A DNA stretch of 64,000 nucleotides from Nostoc sp. FACHB-892 (GCF_014698795.1 NZ_JACJTR010000001.1:124001-188000); one strand, 5' to 3'. Shown: positions 35,489-44,920, counted from the stretch's first letter. Numbers and translations are program-made. Notes: generated by a model from the sequence alone, not told the origin.

Positions 35489-37372
35489 TTAATTGAGTGG
35501 ACGCAGAAGTGTAATTTTGCCCATACCAGTCCCTTCATTGAGCTGGGCTACGTAGATATGTCCATTCGTGGGATTTTCAATTAAATCTAATGGACTTGGG
35601 TTAAAACCAGTGAAGCCAGTAATACCAGTTTGGGAATTTATAATATCCAAGTTTGCGCCACCCGGTGTTAACACAATGATGTCTTTACCAGAACTGTAAC
35701 GTATCACTAGGAGTTTACCTTTTAGCTTGCCACCTAAAATATTGCTATGGTATTCAATAATACCATCCGGTGAGAAATGCTCTCCGAAATCGTAGGCAAT
35801 ACCCTTCCAATTCCGGTCAGGTAGAGTACCAATAGGATATTCATTTACCTGACCGGGGTCTGTATTAGCTGTAGGATTTCCCCCACTCAACACCCACTCA
35901 CAACGTTTAGGATTGGGATGACCATAATAACCATTTTTAACAATGCGAAACAGATAATCTCGCTGCGTACCTATATTGCTGAGGCCAGGTACGGATGGGC
36001 TGGTATAAGCCCCATTACTAGCTTTATCAATCCGGTTTTGGCAAGAAAGAGGTAGGGGGATAGGTGTATTTGGTGTATTGCCACCAGCTGCTGAACCATT
36101 CGTTGGCACATATAATTGACCATTGGTGTGCCAAACTAGATCATAGGCATTACGTACACCACTGGCAAAGATAGTTACAGGTGCTCCTGGCTTAAAGGGG
36201 TTATAAATACCTCCATCCTCCGTCTTAACGCTTAAAGGAAGTGAGGTGATCTTAGACAGGTCAACTCGTAAGACAGCAGCACTTAACAATCGCTCAGGAC
36301 GATTACTCCAGGCACTGTTTGCTGCGCCTGTACTACTATTACTACCCTGCAACACATACAGCACTTTTGGCTCATTGGGTTTAAACTCAATGCTGTTTGT
36401 TAGATGATCTCGGCTTGATCGTGGTAAATCAACCACATAGTCTTTTACTGTCTCTAGATTGGAACCACTCAACCGAGTAATTTTCCCAGTCCAATCCGGC
36501 GCATCAACAGTTCCATGCCAGTAGTAATTGTTTGTTACCCATAGAATTAGGTTGCTAGCATTTGTTGATGAGGGGTCAAAGTGCATACCAATGATAGTTC
36601 GATTACCACCATTTGCAGTCTGCAATGAGGAAATCGTTTGTGGCTTACCTAAAGTGCCATTAGCATTGATCGGGAAGCGCAAAATCTCACCTTGCAAGGT
36701 GGCAGCATAAAGTTTATTGTCAGGCCCAATCGATACTGTGGTGTAAGGTTTGGCAGGTACATTCGGTAGTGAGATTTGCTCGAAACTAATATGGCTTGCT
36801 TCATTTCTAAGAATGCCTGTTGTGAAACTGATGCTATAGGGTAAGAATGCAGTTCCATTGCTATCTTTTACCCCGTCGGTGATTTTTAAAAGATATTTGG
36901 TATTATTCTTGAGATGATTTATCGGAGACACTACAATTACATCTCCACCACCCGAAGTATTGTAATTTGCAGCAACTTGTCTGTTAGTAGTGCTATCGAT
37001 CAGCTTGATGGTTGAGGCTGAAAGACTATTAAGGGCAATACCGCTGTTAGGAAGATTTACGTCTGCTGTAATCGAGATATCTGGCGATACCTTTGTCTGA
37101 TTATTAGTAGGATTGCTCATTCTGACCGAGGGACGGTTAGCCACTGCGATCGCAATATAGTTGAGCTTGCTATCTTTACCACCTTTAGCATCAATTGTGA
37201 GCTTGCCATCGGTAACATTAATAATTCGAGTCACTGCGGTAAATTTTTGGGTTGCTGTTGGTACAAAGCCGGAAATAGCAGTCTTACCTTCTACAGCGTT
37301 ATTTGATTGAAAATTAATCATTGCTGGAACAATTGCTAATACCAACATTCCGGGTTTAATCTTGTAAATCAT
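35489..37372 (-). CDS. secreted glucose/sorbosone-dehydrogenase-like beta-propeller protein with Ig-like domain
   Basis: A 627-residue exported protein. A signal-like N-terminus (MLVLAIVPAMINF) is followed by VTDGKLTIDAKGG (about 53-65), which looks like the last strands of a malectin-type carbohydrate-binding domain, but the rest of that domain is missing. Residues about 80-190 resemble an SbsA/Big_5 Ig-like domain (SNPTNNQTKVSPDISI, LTFTT-type SISFTTG). The remainder is a six-bladed propeller of the PQQ-dependent sugar dehydrogenase type (GPDNKLYAATLQGEILRFPI, FASGVRNAYDLVWHTNGQLY, NYGHP-like YGHPNPKRCEW). Enzyme activity is not assured. Confidence 0.65.
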   Translation of the reverse strand: MIYKIKPGMLVLAIVPAMINFQSNNAVEGKTAISGFVPTATQKFTAVTRIINVTDGKLTIDAKGGKDSKLNYIAIAVANRPSVRMSNPTNNQTKVSPDISITADVNLPNSGIALNSLSASTIKLIDSTTNRQVAANYNTSGGGDVIVVSPINHLKNNTKYLLKITDGVKDSNGTAFLPYSISFTTGILRNEASHISFEQISLPNVPAKPYTTVSIGPDNKLYAATLQGEILRFPINANGTLGKPQTISSLQTANGGNRTIIGMHFDPSSTNASNLILWVTNNYYWHGTVDAPDWTGKITRLSGSNLETVKDYVVDLPRSSRDHLTNSIEFKPNEPKVLYVLQGSNSSTGAANSAWSNRPERLLSAAVLRVDLSKITSLPLSVKTEDGGIYNPFKPGAPVTIFASGVRNAYDLVWHTNGQLYVPTNGSAAGGNTPNTPIPLPLSCQNRIDKASNGAYTSPSVPGLSNIGTQRDYLFRIVKNGYYGHPNPKRCEWVLSGGNPTANTDPGQVNEYPIGTLPDRNWKGIAYDFGEHFSPDGIIEYHSNILGGKLKGKLLVIRYSSGKDIIVLTPGGANLDIINSQTGITGFTGFNPSPLDLIENPTNGHIYVAQLNEGTGMGKITLLRPLN

Positions 37373-37562
37373 ATATACCTGCCGTTATAGTCTAAATTGA
37401 TACAGGAGTAGTCCATTGATATGGCTAGAAACGAACGTGATGACCGTAAGATTCAGGTAAACTATTCTTTTGATCGCTTGTTTGGTTACTCTTAGTCCGA
37501 TCACTCCATTCACCAACGCTAGAGCGCACAATATTCTGTTATTGAAAAAGGCAGTCCCAATG

Positions 37563-37589
37563 AAAAAACTTCATCACCAAGTGTGATGA
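37563..37589 (-). terminator. minus-strand intrinsic terminator without an assigned gene
   Basis: Read on the minus strand: stem TCATCAC / GTGATGA, 5-base loop, then AAGTTTTTT. It lies 190 bases upstream of the dehydrogenase-like gene and 990 bases beyond priA, so it may end a non-coding transcript. Confidence 0.5.
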
Positions 37590-37925
37590 GGATTGGGGGC
37601 TAGTATTTTTACGCAGCACTTTCAAGCAAGAGGGCAGAAGGGATGAAAGAAATATTGTGGAGGATTCAAGCCACCACGCCACTTCCTCTACTTGGAAAGA
37701 AGTCAGATAGATCGAGGCAACTCTTCCATAGCAATGGTTCTACCAAATCTGCATTTTTTGGTAGGAGACTCCAACTCTTGCTGCCTTTCGGTTGCCAAAA
37801 GTTTTAACCTTATCTCATCCCTTTTTAGGGGTGGGATAACACGAAAGACTGTTCGTTAACCGTCAACGACATCGGTGCGTCTCTCATCCCATCTTTAAAA
37901 AGAGTGGGTTTTCCCAACGCCTTTT
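37590..37925 (-). ncRNA. candidate structured RNA
   Basis: Read on the minus strand, this block holds several local stems: CTACCAAA / TTTGGTAG (perfect 8 bp, near 37,740-37,765), CAAC...GTTG around GGCAACCGAAAGGC, TTATCCC...GATAA, and two related GGGATGAGA segments near CCCACTC and CCCCTAAAAA. A terminator follows. No reading frame is present. It does not match RNAs I know. It may be an sRNA or the end of a lost transposon. Confidence 0.3.
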
Positions 37926-37927
37926 TA

Positions 37928-38022
37928 TATAGCGTTTCCTAAGCAAGTGAGGTACATCCAAACCTTGTTTAATAAGGTTAGTAGCTTTGAAAACATATCT
38001 CACTAGGTCGGGAACCGCTATA
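37928..38022. mobile_element. MITE-like element with TATAGCG ends
   Basis: Starts TATAGCGTTTCCTAAGCAAG and ends with the imperfect inverse GGGAACCGCTATA; 19 of 24 terminal positions pair. The interior folds as AACCTTGTTTAATAAGGTT. Single ends of the same type (GGGAACCGCTATA or its complement) appear near 45,050 and 49,397. Confidence 0.5.
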
Positions 38023-38580
38023 AGCTATAAGCGCTCTTGATAATAATTCTTCGTTATGCCTTTTTTCTTTATAAAAAGCTACGCCAACGAGAGGCTACGC
38101 GAGTGAACTTTTGCCTTTTTTTTTGACAAAACTGTATTTTGATTGCCTGAGATGAAGCTGGTCTAGAAACCATAACCTATCCTCCAGACTAAGTAAAAAT
38201 TATTTAATAAATACTTGAAATTAGATAAATACTGAACTTTTTTAAGGGAACTTCTTAACTCCTCAACTTAGCGCAGTCTGATTATGTAAAAAGTAATAAA
38301 TCTTCAAAATTATTACTGTAACTTTTTCACTGCTGCTGGCAGAGTTCATTCTTGTTTGTGCTGCCAATATGTAAGTAACTTTGGCAACAAAATTTGAAAA
38401 ACTCTTTTATATATATGCCTTAACTGTATTAATAAATGATCTTGCGATTCCCTTTATCTATCTGAAGATTTATTATGCATAGCTCGACTCAACTACCACC
38501 TTTGAGACAAACATTAAAATCAGCTGATTCTGGGGAATAGAAGACAACTTTTTATGTGTGATTCTGTATACAATTCATGT

Positions 38581-41148
38581 TTACATAATATTTAATGGAT
38601 CTACATCAATGGTCAAACTAACAGAAGCAGGACAAAGCGATCGCACTTCTTCCCAATCTGGTAATTGTGGCAATGCATCGGGGGCAAATTTAATCAATAT
38701 CTGCCAGCGATAACGATTAGCTACTCGTAAAATACTCGCTGGTGCTGGGCCTAATATCTCGAATTCTTCTTCAGTACTCAAGGTTGTGGCAATTATTTGC
38801 GCCGTATTTTGCACTTGAATGGGATCGAGACTACTTAAGCGCAACAAAATTAACCGCCCATAAGGGGGATAATTGAGGGCTTGGCGTTGTTCTAACTCAG
38901 CTTGGGAGAAAGAGTGATAATCGTGCGATCGCACTGCTGCAATTACCTGATGCTCTGTAGTATAAGTTTGTACAATCACCCTACCCGGATCATCACCTCT
39001 ACCAGCACGTCCAGCTACCTGAGTCAAGGTTTGAAAAGCCCGTTCACTGGCGCGATAATCTGATAAATTTAGCAATCCATCGGCGGCGACAACGCCCACA
39101 AGTGTTACTTGGGGTAAATCTAAACCTTTGGTGAGCATTTGCGTACCTACTAATAAATCCGCTTCGCCATTGGCAAACTGGGTGAGTAAAGTACGGTGTG
39201 AGCCTTTGTTGCGAGTTGTATCGCTATCAAAACGAATCAAGCGCAACTCTGGAAACTGTCGCGCTAGTTCCTGCGTTACTCGCTGAGTACCGCTACCGAA
39301 AAATTTCAAGTAAGGGGAACTGCAATCGGGGCAAAATTTAGGATGCGATCGCGCATAATTACAATAATGGCAACGCAATAATTCCGGCGCTTTTTCTTCG
39401 GTGTGGTGATATGCCAGCGACACATCACAGTGCGGACATTCCAATACATATCCACAACTGCGGCAAGATACAAAAGTACTGTGTCCTCGGCGATGAATAA
39501 ATAAAATTCCCTGTTGTTTTCTTTGTTGCAGTTCTTGCAAAGCTTCTTGCAGCGATCTACTAAATATGGAACGATTTCCGTGCTGCAACTCTTGGCGCAT
39601 ATCGACTATTTCCACGGGTGGTAAGGGGCGGGAGTTGATGCGTTCGGGAAGTGAGAGGTAAAGAGTATTAACTGAGAAGTTAGGAGTTAGGAATTCTCCC
39701 CCTGCCCCGTGCCCCGTGCCGCCTGCCCCCTGCCTCCTCACCCTTACCCAACTCTCTAACGAGGGTGTAGCGGAACCCAACAACAGGGGGCAATTTTCTA
39801 ATTCTGCTCGCCACTGGGCAACGGTACGGGCGTGGTAGGTGGGTATGGGTGAGTCTTGTTTAAAGCTGCTGTCGTGTTCTTCATCTAAGATGATTAAACC
39901 CAAGTTGGGCAAAGGGGCGAAAACGGCGCTACGCGTACCAATAACAACTTGGGGTTCTCCTGTGAGCATTTGTCGCCAAGTATCGTAACGTTCACCATCG
40001 GAGAGGGCGCTGTGATAGACGCTGACTTTATTACCAAAACGGGCGCGAAAACGATCAGTTAGCTGGGGTGTGAGTCCAATTTCTGGGACTAAAACAAGGG
40101 CGGATTTGCCCTGGTTGAGGAGGGGTGCGATCGCTTGCAAATATACTTCTGTTTTTCCCGAACCTGTCACTCCATGCAATAAAACTTCCGCAAATCCGTC
40201 TACTGTCTGGATTGTCGTTAAGGCGCTAGCTTGGGCAGTAGTTAAAGATTTAGCTCCATCGCCTGCTAATGCTGGCCCCTGTTCGGTTCGCAATACTTCC
40301 CGTTCTTCAATGACAATGTAACCCTTTTGTGTCAATGTCTTGAGGATAGAAGAACTAGCATTACAAATTTGTAGTAATTCATTTTGCCACAACTCCCCAT
40401 TATGCCGCCGCAGCACTTCCAAAATCTCTCGTTGGCGAGTAGTTAATTCGTGATCGATTGTACCTGTAAGCGTGATTGCTTTTTGCAGCTTTGGTCGAGT
40501 TAATCGCGGTGGTTCTAAGTAGCTTTCTACTAAACCAAATCGCAGCAACTCCCGAATTCCCCGATAGGCAGATTTGACTTTTTGCTGGAGGTAGACAAAA
40601 CTATAATCCCCCGCCGGCTGCCCTTGCAAAAGTTCCCAAACTTGCCGCGCAGTTGGAGTCAAAAAAGCTGAAGGATCAGGAGATGCCAGTAAATAACTAC
40701 TCCCCCCTGCCCCCCTTCCTGTAACAAGGCGGATACGACGCTGCGATCGCCCCAGCAACCCTGGTGGCAGAGCAACCCGGATTACTTGAATTAGGGGCGT
40801 ATAGTAATATGCAGCGACTCGATTGAGTAATTCCCAATAAGCACTTGGGAAAAATCCAACGCTGACTATATCTTCTACTTCCCGGATTTTTTCTGGTGGT
40901 AAATCGACATTTGGTTGTGCCAGTAATCGAATGGCGATCGCTCCTAATTGTTGTGCCCCAAATGGCACGCTCAAAATATCCCCTGGTTTTATTTCTAACT
41001 GGGCTGGCAATCGATAAGTAAATAGTCCTGTACTTCCTGGACAGTCTACCAGTACTTCAACCCACCTATTAACAGTTGCATTTAACTGATATGATTCCCC
41101 AGGTTCAGCCACCATTATAGGAGATAAATTAACGTCATTAATATACAT
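38581..41148 (-). CDS. priA: primosomal replication helicase PriA
   Basis: An 855-residue superfamily 2 helicase that restarts stalled forks. The N-terminal 3'-DNA-binding domain, Walker A (GVTGSGKTEV), DEEH box (ILDEEHDSSF) and GSATPSLES motif are present. The zinc-binding region has paired cysteines (CRSCGYVLECPHC, CHYCNYA, CPDCSSPYL), followed by GRAGRG. After motif III, about 20 residues rich in Gly (RRQGAGGTGHGAGGEF) are encoded by the repeat at 39,676-39,740. The start may instead be ATG 41,115 (MVAEPGESYQLN). Confidence 0.95.
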   Translation of the reverse strand: MYINDVNLSPIMVAEPGESYQLNATVNRWVEVLVDCPGSTGLFTYRLPAQLEIKPGDILSVPFGAQQLGAIAIRLLAQPNVDLPPEKIREVEDIVSVGFFPSAYWELLNRVAAYYYTPLIQVIRVALPPGLLGRSQRRIRLVTGRGAGGSSYLLASPDPSAFLTPTARQVWELLQGQPAGDYSFVYLQQKVKSAYRGIRELLRFGLVESYLEPPRLTRPKLQKAITLTGTIDHELTTRQREILEVLRRHNGELWQNELLQICNASSSILKTLTQKGYIVIEEREVLRTEQGPALAGDGAKSLTTAQASALTTIQTVDGFAEVLLHGVTGSGKTEVYLQAIAPLLNQGKSALVLVPEIGLTPQLTDRFRARFGNKVSVYHSALSDGERYDTWRQMLTGEPQVVIGTRSAVFAPLPNLGLIILDEEHDSSFKQDSPIPTYHARTVAQWRAELENCPLLLGSATPSLESWVRVRRQGAGGTGHGAGGEFLTPNFSVNTLYLSLPERINSRPLPPVEIVDMRQELQHGNRSIFSRSLQEALQELQQRKQQGILFIHRRGHSTFVSCRSCGYVLECPHCDVSLAYHHTEEKAPELLRCHYCNYARSHPKFCPDCSSPYLKFFGSGTQRVTQELARQFPELRLIRFDSDTTRNKGSHRTLLTQFANGEADLLVGTQMLTKGLDLPQVTLVGVVAADGLLNLSDYRASERAFQTLTQVAGRAGRGDDPGRVIVQTYTTEHQVIAAVRSHDYHSFSQAELEQRQALNYPPYGRLILLRLSSLDPIQVQNTAQIIATTLSTEEEFEILGPAPASILRVANRYRWQILIKFAPDALPQLPDWEEVRSLCPASVSLTIDVDPLNIM
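39676..39740. repeat. STRR insertion inside priA
   Basis: GTTAGGA heptamers followed by CCCTGCC/CCCCGTG repeats lie in the priA frame and add about 20 Gly-rich residues between helicase motifs. The length preserves the frame. The same repeats are otherwise intergenic in this window. Confidence 0.75.
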
Positions 41149-41986
41149 AGTTTATGACTTTATAATTAGACATTTTACTTACATAGTTGATCACAATTAA
41201 CCTGGCTTACTTAACTCTTTTTTTTGCTTTGTTAGACGTAAATTGTATTTCTCAATACTGTTATTCTTCATAATACTTGATAAGTTTCCTCTTATGTAAT
41301 CTACTAGACAAATATGTTTCTTCTATACGTGCAATAAATATTTGGTGCCTACTCTACAAATAAAAGCATCTCGGCTAAATCTACAAAAGTTACTCCAACT
41401 ACTAAATAAGGAGTAGCCTTTTTCCGCCTATCGATAGATATTCAACCCTTTGTGTATATGAGATGCTTTTATACAAATAAGAATATCTCGAAATTAAGCT
41501 GCCATTATTATAATTTGTATCGTCAAGGTAATTTTAAACTATGAGCGCATAACCCCAGGAGCAGGTTTGAAATTTACCTAACGGTTTTTGACCTCTAAGC
41601 ATTAAAAATCTTTAAAAAAATATATGAAAGTTTAAGGAATTTGGATGCTCAGTTGATATTTTTGTGTTTGTTAAGGTTGAGAAAGTTTGAGGGGGTTTGA
41701 CATATTTAGTAATTAAGAAAAAAATGAAAAATATAATCTGTTAGGAGCCTGAAAAGAAAGTTTTATTGGGTGCGAAGGCCAGTTTGGTTATAGGTTGTAT
41801 CTAACTGTAACCCATCGGTGGTAGGTAGATGCCAATTTATATTCCTGAAGTTAAATTAGCATAAACCTGTATTTCGCTATATATATAAACCGGTGCATTC
41901 GTCCCTTAGGGAAAACTACCAAGCTTCAAACGAGTAGCTGTAACTAAATTATGTACCAAACAAAGCAACAATCCCTAAAGGAAACT
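41149..41986. promoter_or_regulatory. divergent region between priA and the sigma factor gene
   Basis: An 838-base AT-rich region. AAAAGCATCTC (41,362-41,372) and GAGATGCTTTT (41,459-41,469) form a long-range inverted repeat around a terminator-like hairpin at 41,389-41,423. AAAGGA just before ATG 41,987 is the ribosome-binding site of the sigma gene. The long leader suggests regulated transcription or an unannotated small RNA. Confidence 0.4.
41389..41423 (+). terminator. terminator-like hairpin upstream of the sigma gene
   Basis: TACTCC (41,391-41,396) pairs with GGAGTA (41,410-41,415), followed by GCCTTTTT. No annotated gene ends here on the plus strand, so it may belong to a small RNA or attenuate the sigma-factor transcript. 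Confidence 0.4.
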
Positions 41987-43123
41987 ATGAATATTGTTGA
42001 ATTGGGAAAAATGGAAATACTGGAGAACACTGCTGATATTGAAGAACCATTACTCGATATTTTAGATGCAGTGGCAGATGAAGAATCTCCCATTGTAGTA
42101 GAAAATCTTGAATCAGACGAACGTGACGGGGATGCGATGGCCGCGGCCCGTCCTTCGGGATACAATAAAACCGAGCATGATGATGCCGTCGGCGCGTTTT
42201 TTAAAGAGATGGCCCGTTATCCGCTCTTAAAAGCTGATGAAGAGGTAGAGTTAGCGCGGCGAGTTAGGTTTTTAGAGGAAATTAGGGAATTACAAGCAGC
42301 CTTACAATTAAAACTAGGACAGGAACCTAGCAAGGCAGAAGTGGCTTCCGAGCTAGAAATGACGGAAAAGCAATTAGAAAATCGCTTGTATCAAGGTAGA
42401 GTAGCGAAACGCAAAATGATTCGCTCGAATCTGAGATTAGTGGTTTCTATTGCTAAACGATACCTGAATCGGGGAGTACCTTTTCTGGATTTAATTCAGG
42501 AAGGAGCAATGGGTTTAAATCGCGCTACAGAAAAGTTTGATCCGGATAAAGGATATAAATTTTCTACTTACGCCTATTGGTGGATTAGACAAGCGATTAC
42601 CAGAGCTATAGCTAACGATGCGCGGACAATCCGGCTACCTATTCATATTGTTGAAAAGCTTAACAAGCTGAAAAAAGCCCAACGGGAACTCAAACAAAAA
42701 CTCTGTCGCAATCCTACCGAAGGAGAAATGGCAGAAACTTTGGAAATTAGTGTGCAACAACTACGCCAACTACAACAACTAAGGCGTCAAGCACTTTCTC
42801 TCAACCACCGCGTCGGTAAAGAAGAAGACACGGAATTGATGGATTTGCTAGAAGATGAAGATAACCTGTCTCCAGAGGCAAAAATGAATGAAAACATGAT
42901 GCGCCAGGAGATTTGGGAAGTTTTGGGTGACGTGTTAACTCCACGAGAGAAAGATGTGATTTCTCTACGCTATGGTTTGACAACCAGCGAACCCTGTACC
43001 TTAGAAGAAGTTGGCAATATGTTCAATCTTTCTCGTGAACGAGTCCGACAAATTCAAAGCAAAGCCATGCGGAAATTACGCCGTCCCCACATAGCCAAAC
43101 GTTTAAAAGGTTGGTTAATTTAA
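41987..43123 (+). CDS. group 2 RNA polymerase sigma-70 factor
   Basis: A 378-residue RpoD-family factor without the large sigma-1.1 and non-conserved regions of the primary factor. ATG 41,987 (MNIVELGKMEIL) is chosen because AAAGGA precedes it; the frame opens at 41,951. An acidic N-terminus is followed by DDAVGAFFKEMARYPLL (region 1.2), RSNLRLVVSIAKRYLNRGVPFLDLIQEG (read as regions 2.1-2.2), YAYWWIRQAITRAIA (2.3-2.4), region 3, and the 4.2 HTH (LEEVGNMFNLSRERVRQIQ). Such factors redirect transcription under carbon, nitrogen or light stress. Which Sig subtype is not decided. Confidence 0.92.
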   Translation: MNIVELGKMEILENTADIEEPLLDILDAVADEESPIVVENLESDERDGDAMAAARPSGYNKTEHDDAVGAFFKEMARYPLLKADEEVELARRVRFLEEIRELQAALQLKLGQEPSKAEVASELEMTEKQLENRLYQGRVAKRKMIRSNLRLVVSIAKRYLNRGVPFLDLIQEGAMGLNRATEKFDPDKGYKFSTYAYWWIRQAITRAIANDARTIRLPIHIVEKLNKLKKAQRELKQKLCRNPTEGEMAETLEISVQQLRQLQQLRRQALSLNHRVGKEEDTELMDLLEDEDNLSPEAKMNENMMRQEIWEVLGDVLTPREKDVISLRYGLTTSEPCTLEEVGNMFNLSRERVRQIQSKAMRKLRRPHIAKRLKGWLI

Positions 43124-43367
43124 TTACATTCCTGAAGATAGATGCAATACGTGATCTAATTAGCTCTATTAAGGGATATGGATTAATAAAGTGCAAAACT
43201 TTAAATCTCGTAGGAAAGCCGATGCGTTGCGGAGGTTCTCGAAGCTCGATAGCTTAATCCTACAGAGAAGTAAGCTACGTGTAGCGTCTCTAAGAGTTGC
43301 TATGCGGTTAGCGCACCCCTCTAAGCAAGCTATGCGTAGTGTCTCCCATTAATCCTAAAGGGAGAGG
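43124..43367. repeat. cluster of short dispersed repeats
   Basis: From 43,211 to 43,367, GTAGCGTCTCTAAGAG, GCTATGCGTAGTGTCTCCC and related palindromic pieces follow one another. They end in the hairpin TCTCCC-attaatcctaaa-GGGAGA (43,341-43,364). The upstream part (43,124-43,210) is plain AT-rich DNA. Confidence 0.55.
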
Positions 43368-43652
43368 CTAGCAGCTGCTGTAGGATGCCCAAAGGGCTGT
43401 AAAGAGAAGGCTATAAGCTGCACTATCTATTATTGCAACTGGCGTTGTATTATAGGCATTTGTCATAGCACAACTAAAATTTAGGATAGTGCTATACTCT
43501 TGGCAATAATACACCTTACAAAACTTGCTCTTTATTAAATCTACATTCTTAACCGATTTAAAGAGCTTGTATCTGCATATTTCTTGAGCTTCACCTATTG
43601 CAAATTGCAAAACCGGATGTTTGGTAGCTTTTTTTAGCTTTTCTTTAGTCAT
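43368..43652 (-). CDS. doubtful ORF, possible gene remnant
   Basis: A 94-codon frame starting MTKEKLKKATKHPVLQFAI. The first 60 residues look protein-like (charged helix, then VYYCQEYSTILNFSC); the end runs into the repeat cluster and is probably not native. No family recognised. Confidence 0.25.
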   Translation of the reverse strand: MTKEKLKKATKHPVLQFAIGEAQEICRYKLFKSVKNVDLIKSKFCKVYYCQEYSTILNFSCAMTNAYNTTPVAIIDSAAYSLLFTALWASYSSC

Positions 43653-43674
43653 TACTCAAAAAATTGCCCAGTTA

Positions 43675-43713
43675 CCTATAGACTATGGACTATGAACTAT
43701 AGACTATAGACTA
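43675..43713. repeat. ACTATAG-type heptamer STRR
   Basis: Five or six tandem variants of CTATAGA/CTATGGA immediately precede the GNAT start codon and so cover its ribosome-binding region; no Shine-Dalgarno sequence remains visible. Confidence 0.6.
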
Positions 43714-44208
43714 ATGACTTCGCGTAGCAATTTGATTGTGCGTTTTGCTGAACCAACTGATCACAGCGTACTATTTAAATTAATTCAGGGGCTGGCTGAG
43801 TATGAAAAATTATCTCACGCTGTTACTGGCAATGCCCTCGAACTTAAGGAACATTTATTTGGTTCGCACAAATATATAGAAGCAATTTTAGCAGAATCTG
43901 CGGGTCAAGCTGTTGGTTTTGCCCTGTTTTTCCATAATTATTCAACATTTTTGACCAAGCCAGGAATTTATCTGGAAGACTTATTTGTTTTACCAGAATA
44001 TCGCAGGCAAGGTGTTGGAAAGGCTCTCTTAAGTAGAGTAGCCCAGATAGCCGTAGAACGTGATTGTGGGCGGTTAGAGTGGAGTGTCTTGGATTGGAAT
44101 GAATCAGCCCAAGAATTCTACCGTAGTATGGGAGCATCTATATTAGATGATTGGCGGATTTGTCGTGTTACAGAAGATGCGCTTACTCAGTTAGGGGCTG
44201 TCAACTAA
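43714..44208 (+). CDS. GNAT-family N-acetyltransferase
   Basis: A 164-residue GNAT enzyme of the diamine/spermidine acetyltransferase-like group. Visible: VRFAEPTDHSVLFKLI, LEDLFVLPEYRRQGVGKALL (acetyl-CoA-binding motif A, R/Q-x-x-G-x-G/A as RRQGVG), LEWSVLDWNESAQEFYRSMGA (motif B). The substrate is unknown. The reading frame is intact. Confidence 0.88.
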   Translation: MTSRSNLIVRFAEPTDHSVLFKLIQGLAEYEKLSHAVTGNALELKEHLFGSHKYIEAILAESAGQAVGFALFFHNYSTFLTKPGIYLEDLFVLPEYRRQGVGKALLSRVAQIAVERDCGRLEWSVLDWNESAQEFYRSMGASILDDWRICRVTEDALTQLGAVN

Positions 44209-44527
44209 AGAACAAAGGATGAATATAAAGGATGAAGCAGGACAATTTTCATCTTGAATATTTCATCCTTCAATGCCTATTATTTATTGGTTATAAAGTA
44301 TTAAATTTTCTATAAATTTGCACTTTTATTATTAGTGTAGATACAAAGCAGCTTCTGGACATATATGACTCTGTGCTAATAAACCTAAATCTAAAACCCC
44401 GAATATTTAAAATCCAAAAACTTGATAGCAAAGTTTGACAGCTTGTCATTTGACTATAGCAGCGCCTCAACTGACAATTATGAAGAATATTGCAGCGAAT
44501 AAGCCGTTATTGCAGGGAGAAGATGAA
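44209..44527. promoter_or_regulatory. petJ upstream region
   Basis: Contains AAAGGATGAA...TTCATCCTT (44,229-44,273), an inverted repeat that may be the GNAT terminator, then AT-rich DNA and GGGAGA ahead of petJ. Copper control of cytochrome c6 is known in cyanobacteria, but I cannot identify the site. Confidence 0.4.
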
Positions 44528-44863
44528 ATGAAAAAAATTATTACAGTGATGCTGTTAGGCATAGCAATCTTCACCTTTGTCTTCAGTAGTCCAGCTTTGG
44601 CAGGAGATGCTGTTAGTGGAGCTAAAGTATTTAGTGCTAATTGTGCCTCTTGTCATGCGGGAGGTAAAAATCTGGTTCAAGCTCCGAAGAATCTGAAGAA
44701 GGACGCTTTAGAAAAGTATGGTATGTATTCAGAGGAAGCGATTATCGCTCAAGTTACAAAAGGTAAAAATGCTATGCCTGCTTTTGGCAGTCGTTTAAAA
44801 CCTAACCAGATTGAAGATGTAACTGCTTATGTGCTTTCACAAGCAGATAATGACTGGAAGTAG
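44528..44863 (+). CDS. petJ: cytochrome c6 (precursor)
   Basis: A 111-residue precursor. ATG 44,528 ([15 protein letters not shown]) starts a signal peptide cut after PALA, and follows GGGAGAAG. The frame opens at 44,435 but those residues are not family-like. The mature protein has the heme site [22 protein letters not shown], the axial Met in [10 protein letters not shown], and [11 protein letters not shown] at the end. It carries electrons from cytochrome b6f to photosystem I in the thylakoid lumen, replacing plastocyanin when copper is short. Confidence 0.95.
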   Translation: MKKIITVMLLGIAIFTFVFSSPALAGDAVSGAKVFSANCASCHAGGKNLVQAPKNLKKDALEKYGMYSEEAIIAQVTKGKNAMPAFGSRLKPNQIEDVTAYVLSQADNDWK

Positions 44864-44890
44864 ACTAAAATCTAACTTCAATAATTAACA

Positions 44891-44920
44891 ATTTGCGGGG
44901 CTTTTTGTCCCGCAAATTTT
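44891..44920 (+). terminator. petJ terminator
   Basis: A perfect 9-bp stem ATTTGCGGG / CCCGCAAAT with a 9-base loop and a following T run, 27 bases after the petJ stop: a classical intrinsic terminator. Confidence 0.85.

Larger units (their letters stand above)
37373..38580. other. 1.2-kb non-coding stretch: candidate structured RNA and MITE
   Basis: No protein gene supported. It contains a minus-strand terminator-like hairpin (37,563-37,589), a hairpin-rich block (37,590-37,925), a 95-base MITE-like element (37,928-38,022), a CTACGCCAACGAGAGGCTACGC repeat (about 38,080-38,103) and AT-rich DNA down to the end of priA. Confidence 0.5.
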
